A stretch of 64,000 bases of DNA from Porites lobata (GCA_942486035.1 CALNXK010000014.1:1966001-2030000), one strand, 5' to 3'. Shown: positions 34,148 through 46,920, numbered from the stretch's first letter. Program-made: numbers and translations. Notes: generated from the sequence alone by a model not told the origin.

Positions 34148-35489
34148 AGTGTCGATTATTACACTCTTCCTAAATATGGAGCAACACCAATGACCCGATT
34201 ACTATGTCACTTGACGTGCAAAGACGAGTTGTGTTATGACGTAGTTCAGCGCGACTCTTACTGCATGGCAAGGAGAGCAGGGTTTCAAAGCTGTTCATAA
34301 AACGGTGCATTTGGTTAAATTTATAGGCAAGGGTTATTTGCCACCTCAAAGCGATTCCATTGGACTACTCCTTCCTCTTCGTCTCTTTTCCAGGGGGGGA
34401 AAGGCGAAGAGGAAGAACAAAAACTTAATGGAAGTAGTGTAATTGAGAGTAGTTAAAGGACTCTCAGCAAGGTTGACCGTTAGCCGTAGCTTATGCTTAA
34501 ATACGAGTGTTTTGTATGAGCTTCTTCGGTTAAATATAAGTTGCATCGTATATATCGGGTTGTTTTTTGATTATAGTCGTGGTAAGATCTTCGATTAAAC
34601 GTCTACGTTTGAGTCGAGTTCTGTCTTAACAATTACTGACTCAGGGATAATCAACAGCCGCAATAAATCCCGTGTCTTCCCGTTGCCAGCAAGTGTTCCC
34701 AGAAAAAGCCTTTCCTTGAGAGTTTTTATAAATTTCCCCCACTCCGTTCAGTTTCCATTTGTAAAGGCAAGACCTGTTATAGTTTTCGGTAAAAGAGCGT
34801 CAGTAGAAACGCTTAAAGGAGTTCTATAAAGTAACCAACTATTGTCAGTTTTATTCCTTCATATCATGCTCCGGTATACTAAAACGACCTTCCTAGTCCC
34901 TCTACAACATGCCGGCATTTACATTGTTTGCCACAAAAATTTCATCTCTAAATCGATAAACCTTCAGTTATTCACTTCAGTGGAACTTTGACAAAAAGCC
35001 CCAAATTACCGAACTGATCAGATTTTTCTTTCATGCAAGCAATCGTGAACAAGCAAAAAAGGCTGAAAACCCATTGTTTTCCTTGATAAGCGCTTCCCAA
35101 AGAAACTTGCCCCTCAGCACCCTAGTAAAGAACATGCCTTCAGAGGAAAAAACAACTCTCCATCTCATGTTATTTCATGTCAGTCAGGCGGAATATTTGT
35201 TAGTCTGGTGCAATGTTCTTTGAGGTTTTGGCAGCATTTCCTAAAACCCAACCCTCTTTTGTCATATTAGACAGTGGCCAAAAAACTAATAATCCTTAAC
35301 CAAAAAAATTATGCTAAAAAAAATGTAACACTCTTTATAGCTGAGTTGCAACAAAAACTGTCTTCAACAACCCAATCCTTTTTTGAATATTTGACAGTCA
35401 TGGTGCGAATACATCCGAGGTTGTGATCATTATAGCTTGTACGCAAATATACAGTATTCGACGTCACAGTTTTACACCTCCGTTCCAAA
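34148..35489. other. 5' flank of copy A and spacer
   Basis: The first 100 bases hold the presumed promoter of copy A on the minus strand. An imperfect inverted repeat with CTTCCTCTTCGTCTC and its inverse lies at about 34367-34405. No other gene is supported. Confidence 0.4.
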
Positions 35490-35885
35490 CGTGTTTCGTA
35501 AGAGAATTAGGAGGAAAGTTGTTTCTTTTGGACACCTTATTAAGTCTATACGTCGAGGACCATCTAATATAATTGTCCACGGGCTAAGAACTTTGTTGTT
35601 ACGTATACGACTGAATAACAATTCTTTTTGCCCGAAAGACCCCTTTGACAGCTAGTTTAACTGGGGGTGGTAGGAGCACCAGAGGGTTGGCTTGCTCTAT
35701 TTTCCCCTGGCACGGCCGTCTGCTTTCCTCAGCTGCACCTCTTGGCGCCCTTCAAGATGATTAATCGCCAATTCGCCCACTATTGCTTCCTTCCCATTTG
35801 TCACGTACGATCAATACCAAAGGTCTTGGAAGACACCTTCAGTTTGTCATAATTGCGCTTTCAAGCCTCTTTGCAAGCGCTTGTC
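35490..35885 (+). repeat. Dispersed repeat pair, member 1
   Basis: Aligns with 49085-49530. Shared anchors are GGACACCTTRTTAAGTC, TCTGCTTTCCTCA, CTTGGCGCCCTTCAA, TCAATACCAAAG and CTTTTCAAGCCTC. The short ORFs in both are not conserved as protein, so this is a non-coding repeat. Confidence 0.75.
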
Positions 35886-36089
35886 GTTCTAGCGTTTAGT
35901 AGAAACCACTTTGTTGGCCGATGTTCGGGCTTTTGAACGACGTCATTACCAACCGGACATTACCAACCGAATTCAAATAAACAACAAGCACCTGATAACC
36001 AGGTGGATTTATTTTTAACAGGTATTTATTCGGCAGGCTTGTTTGGAGGATTAAATTGTAACGGTTTCTCTTTTAATACAATTCTTACA

Positions 36090-36400
36090 AGGACGACGAA
36101 GTCATTAGTTCACGCTGTGTGGTCGAATAAGATCGAAAAAGTAACAACGTTAAGTATGACCCGTTCAAAACAAAATACTTAAAATATGTTGTTTAAATTT
36201 TGAAAGATTGACGCACTAAACTTTGTTAGGCCATGGCTTCTAATGCCGGTGTCAGATTGGCCCTTTGCCGAGATGCCAGTCTAATCATATTTGCGACAAC
36301 AACTAAGGATTACATTTTAATGTTATATTCATGACTAGAGAAGAACCCTTTTTCACATTTTAAAATAAAGTAAAACATACATTTGAATATCAATGCGTGT
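36090..36400. repeat. Segmental duplication flank, copy 3
   Basis: Matches 17700-18010 through CACGCTGTGTGGTCGAATAA, TTGTTTAAATTTTG, GGTGTCAGATTGGCC and GATTACATTTTAATG. It lies 3' of gene copy B, at the same relative side as the other two copies. Confidence 0.7.
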
Positions 36401-38904
36401 AAACTCCATTCATGGTACAAATATGCTGGTAATGGTTTAGATTCTTCGTATTGTAGTCGATAATGAAACTTTAATTCAGCAGTTAACTTAAATAATTGAC
36501 AAACGTTGTGCTTTTGTGCGCGTCTCTAAGCTTTCCAGCTATAAATATACTACCTGAATTACGATCAAAGTGCCTCGAATGACAATTACGTTCTTTTTCT
36601 GCCAAGTCATAATGCTTGTCAGTAAGTGAAGGAAGACTGATACTGATACTGAACATAGCCTCTATTGTCTACCTTTTTTTCAACGCAAAAAAGATGGCGC
36701 GCGACAAATAGCGGGCACCTTGAGTTTTTTTGCTGGATGCCAAATTGAATTCCATGATCAGTCTCCTTTTTACGCCCTAGAACCAGACTCGGACAACTCT
36801 TTTTTCCGATTCCTCGATCAAAAATGGTCACATTAAACCCAGTGCTTGGGCAACTTTCAAGCGAAGTTTTCTTACCAAAAAAATGTAACTGAAGGTTATG
36901 AAATATTGACGAATTTTCACCCCGACATCCATTTATGATAACGTAAATAATACTTTAAACAATCCATAGGAACGGGTTCAAACTTCAAACCTGGCTCCGG
37001 TTGTTCATACTCAGGATAGCACTATCCAGCGGATAATTCACTATCCGGCGGAAAAATGTCGATTAGGGAAGCCACTGGCGTTATCCCAGTCATAGAGGTT
37101 TAGTAGATAGTTATCCACCTTTTAACGAGCTGAGCTCTTAACGAAAAAATTCTAATCCTGGATTAGTGTTAACATGCCTTTCAAAAACAAAGCTACACTT
37201 GGTGTTCGAGTAAAAGCGACTGGTTTTTAACCATTATCTCTTAATTGCTAGATATTACGTTTACTTAGCTAGAAACAAGTTTGAGACCCCAGAACTGGAG
37301 GTATTCATTGTTCTCCTGGAAATTAAAATCAAGTGCGAAAGAGAAATTGCAAGAACAAACGGAAATCTTAACAAATACAGAAATAAGTGGACCACCCTGT
37401 GCATGTCTGATTAGTGTTGACTTATAGTAATTTAGCAAACGCGCACTGTTATTATTTTTCTATTTGTTCTGCTAGTTGTTGTTAATCTGCTGAACTTTCG
37501 TATTTCGTTTTTTTGCTTGTTTGTTTGTTTTGTTTTGTTTTTTGTTTTTTTTTACTGTTTTGCATCCTTTTTTTGCCGCCCTGGTATTGTAAAGTTTATT
37601 GTAATGTTATGTTGATGTTTAATAAATAAATTAAAAAAAGCGACTGGTTCAATGGCAAAAAATTTAGGCGCGTTTATATTTCTAGCTCGGGCACCCTGCT
37701 CTGGTAGTATTAGTGTTTACATAGCTAAGTTTCCTCCTGACATGTGAGGCAACAACTTCCATCACTAATTACCTAGAGAAATTTACAAGTGATGGTTAAA
37801 ACCAAAAGCTAGACAGGATTGTTATCATTTGTATTCGGCATTCAAAACATTTCCCAGTTTCTGATTAACATTTGGAAGTTGTTTGCCGATTGTCGATAGA
37901 AAGAGGAACAGACGGTGGCGCGGTAGCTTAGCTATTTTGGCAGAGCACAGCTGGAGAAAATGGCGAAAGATTTCTCATGCTATGCCTGAGAAATAACTGA
38001 ACCACTGCCTCAAAAATACACATACACAAAAATACCTTTCGCCGGATACAACTGTTATTGAACAATATCTCGGCAAGAATGAAAAACCCTAAAAATAGTA
38101 ACTAATTTACATTCGCATAAAAGCCACCTTATGCCTTTTGATAGATAAGTTATGGGTGAAAAATTTTGCATAAGGCATAAGGTGGGCTGATAGAGAAAAT
38201 TTGCTAGCGCCGCTGAAGGGGAGGAGGGTGGGGAAACTTGCTTGCCCGTTGTAGAGTAGACTTGCGAGAAGACGGTGAATTTGTTTGCTAGGGCGTATAA
38301 AAGGCCTAGGGAATTTCCCTGGGGACCGTAAAGGACCAATAGACTGCTTCCCGAGGGAGCACGCAGTAATCTAGTTGATTAAATCGTCACGCGGCGGCTT
38401 TTATACGAATGAGAATAGGGAAATGTTCTGAAGACGGGAACTTTACATAGGTGGTAGGCTTTTTCAATGGATCAATTTCGAAATATTGGAATTCGTACTT
38501 GGCTTCGAGTCTTGAAGGGGATAAAACAACAACAAAAACAACAATTGTGTTATTCATTGCTGAGCCTCAAGAGGAGTTCTTTTGTTTTATTCCCCTGTAG
38601 GCCGCGATGCCAACTTGGTATATGATTTATAGAGATTGGGTTAATATCATGTTCGTTTTGGTAGGGTTCTCTCGACTTTGTCGGTCAAAAAGTCAATTTT
38701 TGAGCAAGTCTATACATAGATCAGATGGAACATATTTTGAAAAAAGGATCAAATGATATAAAGGTATGATAGGAGTAAAAAAAAGATATGAAGTATTATG
38801 CAGATTTAAAGGAGGGTGTTAATCTTCGACGCCGATGACACTTTCTTCGATCTGCATAATTCTTCATATCACATTCTCAGCCTTATCCAACAACTATTAA
38901 TAAA
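36401..38904. other. 3' flank of copy B with repeat fragments
   Basis: Contains a MITE-like fragment with repeated CACTATCCRGCGGATAA blocks (about 37020-37060), a T-rich tract GTTTGTTTGTTTTGTTTTG (about 37521-37550) that could be a retroelement tail, an AGCCACCTTATGCC inverted pair (38121-38187), and a TTTTGTTTTATTCCCC motif shared with the element at 50371. No gene is supported. Confidence 0.45.
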
Positions 38905-39443
38905 TTATCGCACAAAGACCTGCCAGGTGTCACCAATTGAAGGGTTAAGGTCATCATCGTCGTCACACTGATATTTTGGACCTTTTAAGCGATAAAACCG
39001 GGGAGCAGATGCCCATGTCATGGGCCTTAAAAAAAGGCGACTATCTGTTAACATATTTCCATGTCCCCATCGATCTGTATCCGGGTAACCCCACTTGTCG
39101 CATTTGACTGCCAGAGACGAGTTGTCATCTGGAAGGCGTGAAAAGGATCCACAAGCTTTGGGTATGTTATTAGACGAAGTAAAAAACTTCACCACGTTTG
39201 CCCCTTTGGTATCTTCTTTGGTCATGATATGAAAGACTCGGCCTCTTGTCTTTTTGAAGCAATACAGTCGGATCTGAGTGAAGCCCATATCTTGTTTCAA
39301 CTGATTGAAGCCGTTTCTCAGCAGATATTGGCTGTTGGAAGTGTATGCAGGAAGAATTGTCCTATAAGAATCCGACGAGCTTGAAATATCGTTGATTGAA
39401 TCGGACGTTTCCATAATAAAGCGACTGATAAGAAGCCATCCAC
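38905..39443 (-). CDS. PAN/fibrinogen-like gene copy B, exon 3
   Basis: Acceptor CTGTTTCAG precedes 39443. The exon is 539 nt, phase 1, ending in TAA. It encodes residues 157-335, starting GGGWLLISRFIMETS. The rest shares about four-fifths of its residues with copy A by eye. Conserved cysteines fall in YCFKK, KACGSF, VKCDKW and YQCDDD. An acidic run, CDDDDDLNPS, near the end is longer than in A. The short sequence GGYWIDP...PFKVFCDM...GGGW across exons 2 and 3 is the opening motif of fibrinogen-related domains, but the remainder does not follow the usual fold signature, so binding specificity cannot be predicted. Confidence 0.88.
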
Positions 39444-39689
39444 CTGAAACAGTGGGTAATCATAGGAACGAATTGGTAAAAAGTTTTTATTATCTGGCCG
39501 AGATTAGTAGTATCACCCAGTAAAAATGATTAATGCTATACTGAACTATCAGAAGCCACAATACGTTAAATGTTTTCGGTGGCAAACTTATATAAAAACT
39601 TGTTTAAAGTAATTCAAAAAATTGAGACGATCTGAGAATCCACCGTACCCAAAAAGATGGCGACTGGTAGATGTACATTTACCCACAGT

Positions 39690-40903
39690 AGAGGGTCTGG
39701 ATGGGGTTAACTGACAACTGACAAATGGCCAAAATTTTAACTGACAACTGACAAATGGCCGAAAATTTAACTGACAACTGACATTTGCCTTGGGTTTTAC
39801 TGTCAGCTCACAAAGGACCTGATTGTCCCTTATTTTCTACAAAACCCGTTTTTAAGGCCTTAAAATAGAATTGTTCTACTCTTTTCATCAGACAATATGA
39901 TCAAATGTGCGTTTTTTAAGGTAATCTTAGCAGCAAGACGATTAAGTGTCATATTTCGTTAATGAGTTTACTGTAAAACTCATGTGTATCATGTACCATC
40001 TGTTGTAAATGATCTATGATATCAAATTTACGCTCCTCTGAGAACGCGCGAGCATACGATGGCTGCTCAGAATGAGGGCGTTACACAGGCAATTGGCAGT
40101 TTTTACTGAGATGATTCAGAGACCGTTTTTCTTGGTATTCTTACGATCTACGTCTCAACAGTATACCTGCCAACTGTTTCTAAGTCAAATGCGTGAGATT
40201 TTCGCCTTGTCATGACGGAGATTTCCGTAAACGTCCCGGCGACTTCCGAAGATTTTCGACGAATTTCCGAAGACTTCCGAAAGTTGTTTAAAATTAAATG
40301 TCCGCAGATGTTCCCGAAGACGTTTGAGCACTTCCGAAGCTACTTAAAAGACGACAATTTTAGCGTGCTTTGATATGATTTCGTTAGAATACAAAAAAGG
40401 ACACAAAAGTGTTAAGAACAATTTGTTCGGATTTGTGAGTCACACGTGAGAAATTGTCCTTGATGCGTGATATCGATGTCTTTAGTCCACAGGCGTAAGA
40501 CTCATGCATAATGCGTATACAATATTCTGAGGGTATAAATTTTGATTGGCTTAATGGTTGGCAATACTAGACACTGGCCAGCAAAAACTTTCGAGTGGAA
40601 GAGAGTAACCCAAGACTTGAGAAAAGGAGGGCCAATTGAAATGCTTACAACATGTACAATAGCAAAACTGATAAAAATTAAGGTGCTATGGCATCAGTTT
40701 TCGAATTTAATGTTTAATTTACATTATATGTGCCTTTTACGCCAAATTTAGCGTCAAAAATATTCAAAGAAGTTTCATGGTTAATCATTAACAACCATTT
40801 AGCTGACAACTGACAAAAAGCCGGAAATTTAACTGACAACTGACAAATGACCGAAATTTTAACTGACAACTGACATTTGTATCCCCCCCCCATCCAGACC
40901 CTT
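39690..40903. mobile_element. 1.2-kb element with subterminal ACTGACAACTGACA arrays
   Basis: The ends GGGTCTGGATGGGG and CCCCATCCAGACCC are inverted. ACAGT flanks both sides (39685-39689 and 40904-40908), a possible 5-bp duplication. Just inside each end lie three copies of a roughly 32-bp unit, TTAACTGACAACTGACAAAT followed by a GGCC-like tail, in the same orientation at both ends (39709-39790 and 40800-40880). The middle has a diverged ACTTCCGAAGA-rich block. There is no transposase. It is in intron 2 of gene copy B. Confidence 0.8.
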
Positions 40904-41193
40904 ACAGTTCTTAGCGCATGAAAACCATAAAATTGCTCATAAAAAAGCACAGAAAAGTTTTATAAACTTCAAACCTAGGATAAGCAATGTTGCTATTACA
41001 GGGGCAAATTTTGCCCCCCCCAAAATGTGACTTTATGTGTAATTGGCCGTGTTAGGTTCGAAAGGAATTGTGGTAAAATGTACAGCTGCCATCTTTTTCC
41101 GTACGGCGGATTAACGCTACGTTCACACTATACCGGACAGCTTTTGCACCAGCTCAAGAAATATAATGAGATCGGTCTTCTGTTCACACACTA

Positions 41194-41363
41194 GGCTGAT
41201 TTAGCAACAGAACGGGAACGTCAGATGACGACGGCGAGCGCAAATCAAACAACTGGCTTGACCAATGACAGAGTGGCAAATTGGGCACTGGAAGTCGAGT
41301 TTCGTCCTTTCCGCGCGCTTTCCCGTCGTCAAATGACGTTCCCGTTCTGTTGCTAAATCAGCC
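41194..41363. mobile_element. Short TA-type MITE
   Basis: The left end GGCTGATTTAGCAACAGAAC mirrors the right end GTTCTGTTGCTAAATCAGCC. Arms extend about 40 bases. TA at 41192-41193 and 41364-41365 is the target duplication. Related at the subterminal TTAGCAAC/GACGACGGCGA motif to the elements at 22557 and 27852. Confidence 0.88.
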
Positions 41364-42179
41364 TACTAGAAAAATGATTTCGGCCCGATTTCTGTGACGG
41401 ACCCAAGCGAAGTGGAGAGTTACATGTTGCATAAGTCAAGTGAACTGAAGTGACGCCTTTATTTAAAGAAGGTTACACTTGACAGTTATGGTCTAAACTG
41501 ATACACTTGTGGCCCTCTACTAACATAAAATCATTAAAATATTAAAATAATTTTACAATGTCATCAAAAAAATAATAATTTACATATGACAGCTGTAAAA
41601 GAAAATTGAAAACAAGCGTTGAAAAATAGTATTTAAAAACTATCTAGACTTTTATTTTAAAATTTTACCTATTCAAAAACTATTAACATTTAAAACAAGT
41701 AAAAATATAATGAAAATTGACCTTGTTTCACTATTTTACGGACTTAATATAAAAGGCTACTTAACTATTTAAAACATATTCAAAATTGCCTGTCTCTCTT
41801 TGCTAAGTAATTAAATTCGTATACAGTAATTTCCACAGCATCACATGATTCTCACCTGTCTTGCCCTATGTAAACCCCTGATACCACTTGCTAGCCACTT
41901 GCTTTACTCTTCAAACAAGTACCAAGACTTGCACTTGCATATTGTATTTTTCCCTGTCCTCCCACCCAACTGGAAGCTTTGTCTTTATTAATCGCTATGC
42001 CTGTGCTTTGTCCTGCCTCTTTTTATTTCATTTTTGTCATAGGCGATTTCATTTTATTCTATTTTAGTTCTTTATTTTTTCTCCTTGATTGTTACATTAC
42101 ATTATTAATTAACTTGCCACCATTATAAAAAAAAAATTAGTTCGAAATACCCATCAATTAAATCCTAGGTGTTTGTACA

Positions 42180-42515
42180 TTTTACTTTGTTAGTTACTTA
42201 TTGTTGGCAAAGAAGTGCACCCTGGGCTGCACTTTACCCCACAGTATGTGGGATAGCCCGGCTTACTCCAAGATGGAACAATTCACTATTTGAGCTATTC
42301 TTTTTCTAGAAAAGCATCCCTCTTCTGGTCCACCCTATGTTACACTCTAACGTAGGGCAGGGCTCCTGTGTAGGGAGGCCTCTAAAGACACCGCTACCCT
42401 ATGGGGTCCTCCTAGAGACACCGCTACTATAGGGGGCATGGGCTCTTTGCCAAATTATAGTAATTAATATAATATAATATAAATAAAAGAAAGAAAGAAA
42501 GAAAGAAAAAAAGTG
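42180..42515. repeat. Probable retroelement tail with (GAAA)n microsatellite
   Basis: An AATATAATATAATATAAATA tract leads into about five GAAA units (42486-42508). The preceding GACACCGCTACCCTATGGGG and GACACCGCTACTATAGGGGG blocks are a small direct repeat. Assignment to a LINE 3' end is a guess. Confidence 0.45.
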
Positions 42516-42800
42516 GAATTTTTTTAAAATTCCTTCCTTAGTTTCACAAGCCTTACAGGTGTAGGGGGAGGAGTAATCATTGTTATCCCTCAGTTGTCCA
42601 CCCCCCTTTTCCTGTTATACAAATATTTTCTACTGCCTCCCCCTTTATATTACTGGAGCTTAGGGAGTCATTAATGCCTCAATAAAAAATGAAATCCAGT
42701 GAAGTTCATTAAACATAGTTAACGTGCGTGGCGTGTTGTTCTTTCGGCGTCCGATATAATGCGTGCAGCTTTCTTTTGCATCCATAAGGCTCTTTCTAAC

Positions 42801-42990
42801 AATAGGCCATTGGCACTATGACATCACTTTACTACTGAGACCAGAATCCTTCAGGGTTTTCCTTTCTTGTGCAAATTAGGGCTTTTGTTATTTAAACCTC
42901 ACTGGGATTACAAAATTTGAATATGAAACGAAAAACGAAAAGGATTCTGGTCGTGGTAGTAAAATGACGCCATCGTGCAAATGGCCCATT
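42801..42990. mobile_element. Foldback element with AATRGGCCATT ends
   Basis: The left arm AATAGGCCATTGGCACTATG, continuing through TTTACTACTGAGACCAGAAT, is inverted at 42940-42990 with about 80-85% identity by eye. No clear target duplication. Confidence 0.75.
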
Positions 42991-44506
42991 GCTTACTGCA
43001 AGATGCCCAGATTGGCCTGAGGTCATACTTTGCTGGATAGCTTTTTGTGCCTGCACAAAATTTTACCTATCCGGTAAAATGTGAACATAGCCAAAGTGCA
43101 AATGAGTCAATGAATGAATGATCATGTTGAGTCGACCTAAACAGTTCGGGAGTATGCCAGTTTTGGAAGAAACATAACATGATCACCATAGCGATGGTCA
43201 TTTTCAAAACAATCAAAATGGCGGACAAGGGAGAGGAAAGAGTATTGACCAATATTCTCGTTTATTCTTGTTTTATCGAGTTTTTTATTTGACTTCGCGC
43301 TACTATGAATTGGGAAGTACCTTGAGGACACGGAGTAACCATTCTTGCGCTATAGTTCTTCGCTTATCGAGCTCTCAGTGGGCACTACGTACTCACTGCG
43401 TGTGTAATCGGTACTTTAAAAATACATGTAGGTAAGCACGCTAACAAGAGTTTGTGCCTATTTATTTCATTAATTTTTCATATTATAAGAAAGAATAATG
43501 CTTTGGAAACAACTAGGAAAGTGAGTTGTTCTGTAATTTGTTTCCTTATGTTTGCAAAGAGTAAGTTTTCTTGTAATTTTTCTTGTTGTTTCTGTTTCTC
43601 TCTCTGGAGTGATCAACTGGCCGGAGAAGATGGCTGTAATTCAGGTTATTGCTTTGGTACAAGCGAATCATTTGTGGGTAAAATATCTGTTTTTTCGAAT
43701 ATGAGGTTCCGTTGGTTTATCATGTCCTGAAGCGATTCCGTCCAGGTATACAATAGGTTTACAAGGGATTTCTGAGGATATTGTTTCCGCGTTTTCTTCT
43801 TGAAAACCGGCGAAGTGAAAATCTTAGTATCATCCCCGATCATATTTTTTGTCCCGCTTCAAAAAAACCTATTGCTTTCAATTATTCCACTGTCTGAAGT
43901 TCACTGATTATTTGCTCAAGGTTAACAAATGCAAGAGACTCTTTAAAATTTCATATATATAGTGGAAAACTAAGAATGCCTGTTACATGTTTTTGGATCT
44001 ATTGATTTATTGATTATAGTATCCCATTTTAAAAGATGGGATACTACAGTCTTATACAGTCCACCGGATTTGACCAGAGGTCAGAGATCAACAAGGTTAT
44101 GGGTTGTTGTAAAATATCCTCTTATATGGGATTTGATGTTACATCTGAATACTAAATTATAACTCTGTGGTTGCCTTCAAACCAGAGGCATTGTAACTTC
44201 TACGAGCACTTTTCTCTTATACAAGGTTTGGCCCAAAGTATTAATTTTGATTACTGCACTTGGCATGGACACAACATAAATTTTTCAAAGTTCTTTTTCA
44301 TAGTTCCCCATGTTTCTATTGAATAGCACTTTCAAGAAAACAAAGCTCACACATCAGAGTAAACATACAATCAAAGTTATTTATTGTGACATTTTGTTTT
44401 TTGGGAAAAAAAATTTTATTTCTGGTCCTGACATAACCTGCGAGCAAGGGAGCCATGCAAGTCAGGCAAGTCAAGTCATATGAATGTTTTTAACGATCTC
44501 AATGCT
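42991..44506. other. Intron 2 of gene copy B, middle part
   Basis: AT-rich intronic DNA with a short perfect palindrome, AGTATCCCAT and its inverse, at 44018-44046. The minus-strand ORF 43646-43843 has no features of an exon that I can support. Confidence 0.4.
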
Positions 44507-44728
44507 TTAAATTGTGTAAGTTTGAGAAAATGACTGTGCATCTCTTAAAGCATCTTTTACTCGGCCACGAAGCAAATTGTAGGTCGACAATTGCAGGGAG
44601 TCCACTTGAAGAGAGCTCATAACCCCCTTGTTTAATTCTTCAGGAGAACGACCATCCATAAGGGAAGTGACGAGGATAACTTGTTCACTGACTGGCAGTG
44701 CCTGGCTGTATCTGACAAGTACGGTACC
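44507..44728 (-). CDS. Possible terminal exon of an unrecognised gene nested in the copy B intron
   Basis: An open 74-codon stretch after a TGTGAG acceptor with a pyrimidine-rich lead, ending in a stop at 44507. The protein (GTVLVRYSQALPVSEQVILV at its start, RVKDALRDAQ near the end) is low in AT-rich codons and looks like real coding sequence. A candidate first exon lies at 45073-44981 (MSREVSCHISVVK, followed by GTAAGT), but its phase (1) does not fit the phase 0 needed here. Either an exon is missing or the two are unrelated. I do not recognise the family. Confidence 0.35.
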   Translation of the reverse strand, partial: GTVLVRYSQALPVSEQVILVTSLMDGRSPEELNKGVMSSLQVDSLQLSTYNLLRGRVKDALRDAQSFSQTYTI

Positions 44729-45549
44729 CTCACATTGCCGGTGAAAACAACCAAACACAGATTTGATCGATTATAACTAAAACTACATAGACAGACTAAG
44801 GCATACCCATCAATTTAGTAACCCTTCCTGCCCGTTGGCCATTTTTACTATTTTGCTTCAGCCATCGATGGAACTTTGCCTGAACACACTTTACAGGTTT
44901 TAGTTTTGAGGAAAATTAGTCTTGATTTCGTAAAAATTCGACAAGATACTGAAAAGTAAATATAAAGACATGTACTTACATTCGATGCCCGTCAAGATGG
45001 CCGCGGCGTCTTCGAAGGCCGTATGAAAACTGTCGCTTTTAACTACCGAAATGTGGCAGGAAACTTCCCTTGACATTCAAAAAGCAAGGAGAAGGCTTCT
45101 TTGTCGGCACTGCTATTTCGGAAGTCCCGGATATTGAACGAGAGGACCTGGAAAAGGCTTTGAAAAAAGCTCCATGTTTCTTGCGATTATTTTTTCCCCA
45201 TTTTTGCGTATTTTTAGCAGAACAATGGAATCATGACGTCACCGCTTCTTCCAAAACCGGCATACTCCCGAACTGCTAATCCTAAGCTTAAACATTACCC
45301 AAAATCTTATCCTAACCTTTAACCTACAATCGGTGACAAAATTAGTCGAGACACTTCGCCCTAAAGTTAAAAAAGGAAAATAAAACTTTCCCTCCCCCAT
45401 CCCCTCCATGTAGTGTTGTGCCGCTGTTCGAGCTGTCTGTAGAAAAAACCAAACTTTCCATCTTTGAATGAGTAGGATAGGGAGGGGTGTGGATAGTTTT
45501 GCTCTCGACGTTACCTCATTTGTTGACAATGTCTCAAAAATTTTGTCAC

Positions 45550-45665
45550 CGATTATTGTTCCAATCCCAACCTAACCCTAGCCCTAAACTTTAACTTACC
45601 CTAACCCTAACCTTAAACCTAGCGCAAAACCTTGCCTGTAGCTGTAACCCTAACCTGACCATAAC
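45550..45665. repeat. Degenerate interstitial telomere-like repeat
   Basis: Several CCCTAA-type units, including ACCCTAACCCTAACC (around 45598-45612), are mixed with diverged ones over about 115 bases. Metazoan telomeres, including those of corals, use TTAGGG. This is far from a window end and is only partly regular. Confidence 0.7.
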
Positions 45666-46198
45666 TTTACTCATAACTGATTATAACCGATTGAAATGAC
45701 TCAAAAGACAAGCTTTCTATAAGAAGTTAATTTGGTATCATTTTCGAGGACTTTTTGCATACGGACCAATAAAATTCAAGCATTTAACTATTCAACTTTT
45801 GAAAACCTCAGGAACTCTCGGGAAACAAACGAACCAATAACATGCATAAATTTGAGGGCTATCAAACTAGTCAAATTAGACAAACTAACTGGTGCATTAC
45901 TTAAAAGCATTCAACCGGTGATCGATAGATGGCTATTTGTCAAAGCTATGTTACGCGATAATATTGCTCTATGATCATCGAATAATGAAATTCACTGATG
46001 TGCTGTTATGAATTCTGGGGGATTAACCGACGTGATATAAAACTTAATTTGGAATCGACATAAGGCAATGTAAATTGTTCATGGCTAATGTGTTATCAAA
46101 ACTTCGATCTTTATAGACTGAGTTTTCTTCCGTCTTCTTTTGTCTACATAAAGAGAAACAAACCCCCCAAAAAAGTTAAAAAAATAATAATTGCTTAC

Positions 46199-46348
46199 CT
46201 CCATAACTATTCATGTCACAGAACACCTTGAAGGGATCCCCTGAGTCAGTGGGGTCAATCCAGTATCCACCATTTCCCTGAGCCTCACCGCTTGTTAAAA
46301 TGTCTTTGCAGGACGAGCCTGGAACCGAGGCTTTTGAGCCTTTTTTGG
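46199..46348 (-). CDS. PAN/fibrinogen-like gene copy B, exon 2
   Basis: A 150-nt exon, acceptor TTCTTGCAG and donor GTAAGC. It encodes residues 107-156 with GSSCKDI, then the fibrinogen-domain opening motif NGGYWIDPTDSGDPFKVFCD. It keeps phase 1 at both ends, so it is a symmetrical exon that could be skipped or shuffled without a frameshift. It is the only copy of the three with an intact frame here. Confidence 0.9.
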
Positions 46349-46920
46349 CTGCAAGAAACCGCATTCAAATTAGCACAGGACTGATTAATGCATCTCTATA
46401 AGGATTAATTACTATATTTTATGTACAGGAAAATGAAGAATAATTTAAAAAAACCGTATGGCATTTGGACCGGTGTTTAAATGTAACAATACTAGGCTTT
46501 TATTGTTGAGTATCGATTTGTTCAGTTTTCCTTGCTGGTGGGGAAAACTGATTCCTTCAGCCATGCTCCACGTAATACTTTGTTTCAATAACCGACCCTA
46601 AGATTTACGCCCTTGCAGAGTTAGGCTCGGTTTATAGGTCTAGAACTTCTCATGTGCTGGATCTAATGCATATGAGCGAGGATAACAGCTTTTTTAAATT
46701 GTCTCATTATTTCTTATTTATTTCTGCCAATGTGTCGACCATTCCTCGTGAGTGAAATTACGGCTCTAACAGTAAAAAGGAACATTTTGATAACACAAAC
46801 ATAAAAAGTTGAATTGACAAAAATTGGCAATTAACGTACGCTCGACAGTAAACTTTATCTAGACCGTTAAGGCTTATGCGGTCTATTTGTTCCCCCTTAA
46901 ACGGTGTAGAGTAAAAATAC

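Noticed and set aside
34061..34300. Plus-strand ORF of 79 codons with several cysteines
   Set aside because: It overlaps exon 1 and the promoter of copy A in antisense. The cysteines mirror the sense-strand codons.
39709..40880. Regular ACTGACAACTGACA units suggestive of a CRISPR-like array
   Set aside because: Only three units per cluster, no unique spacers of constant size, and they lie inside a transposon in an animal intron.
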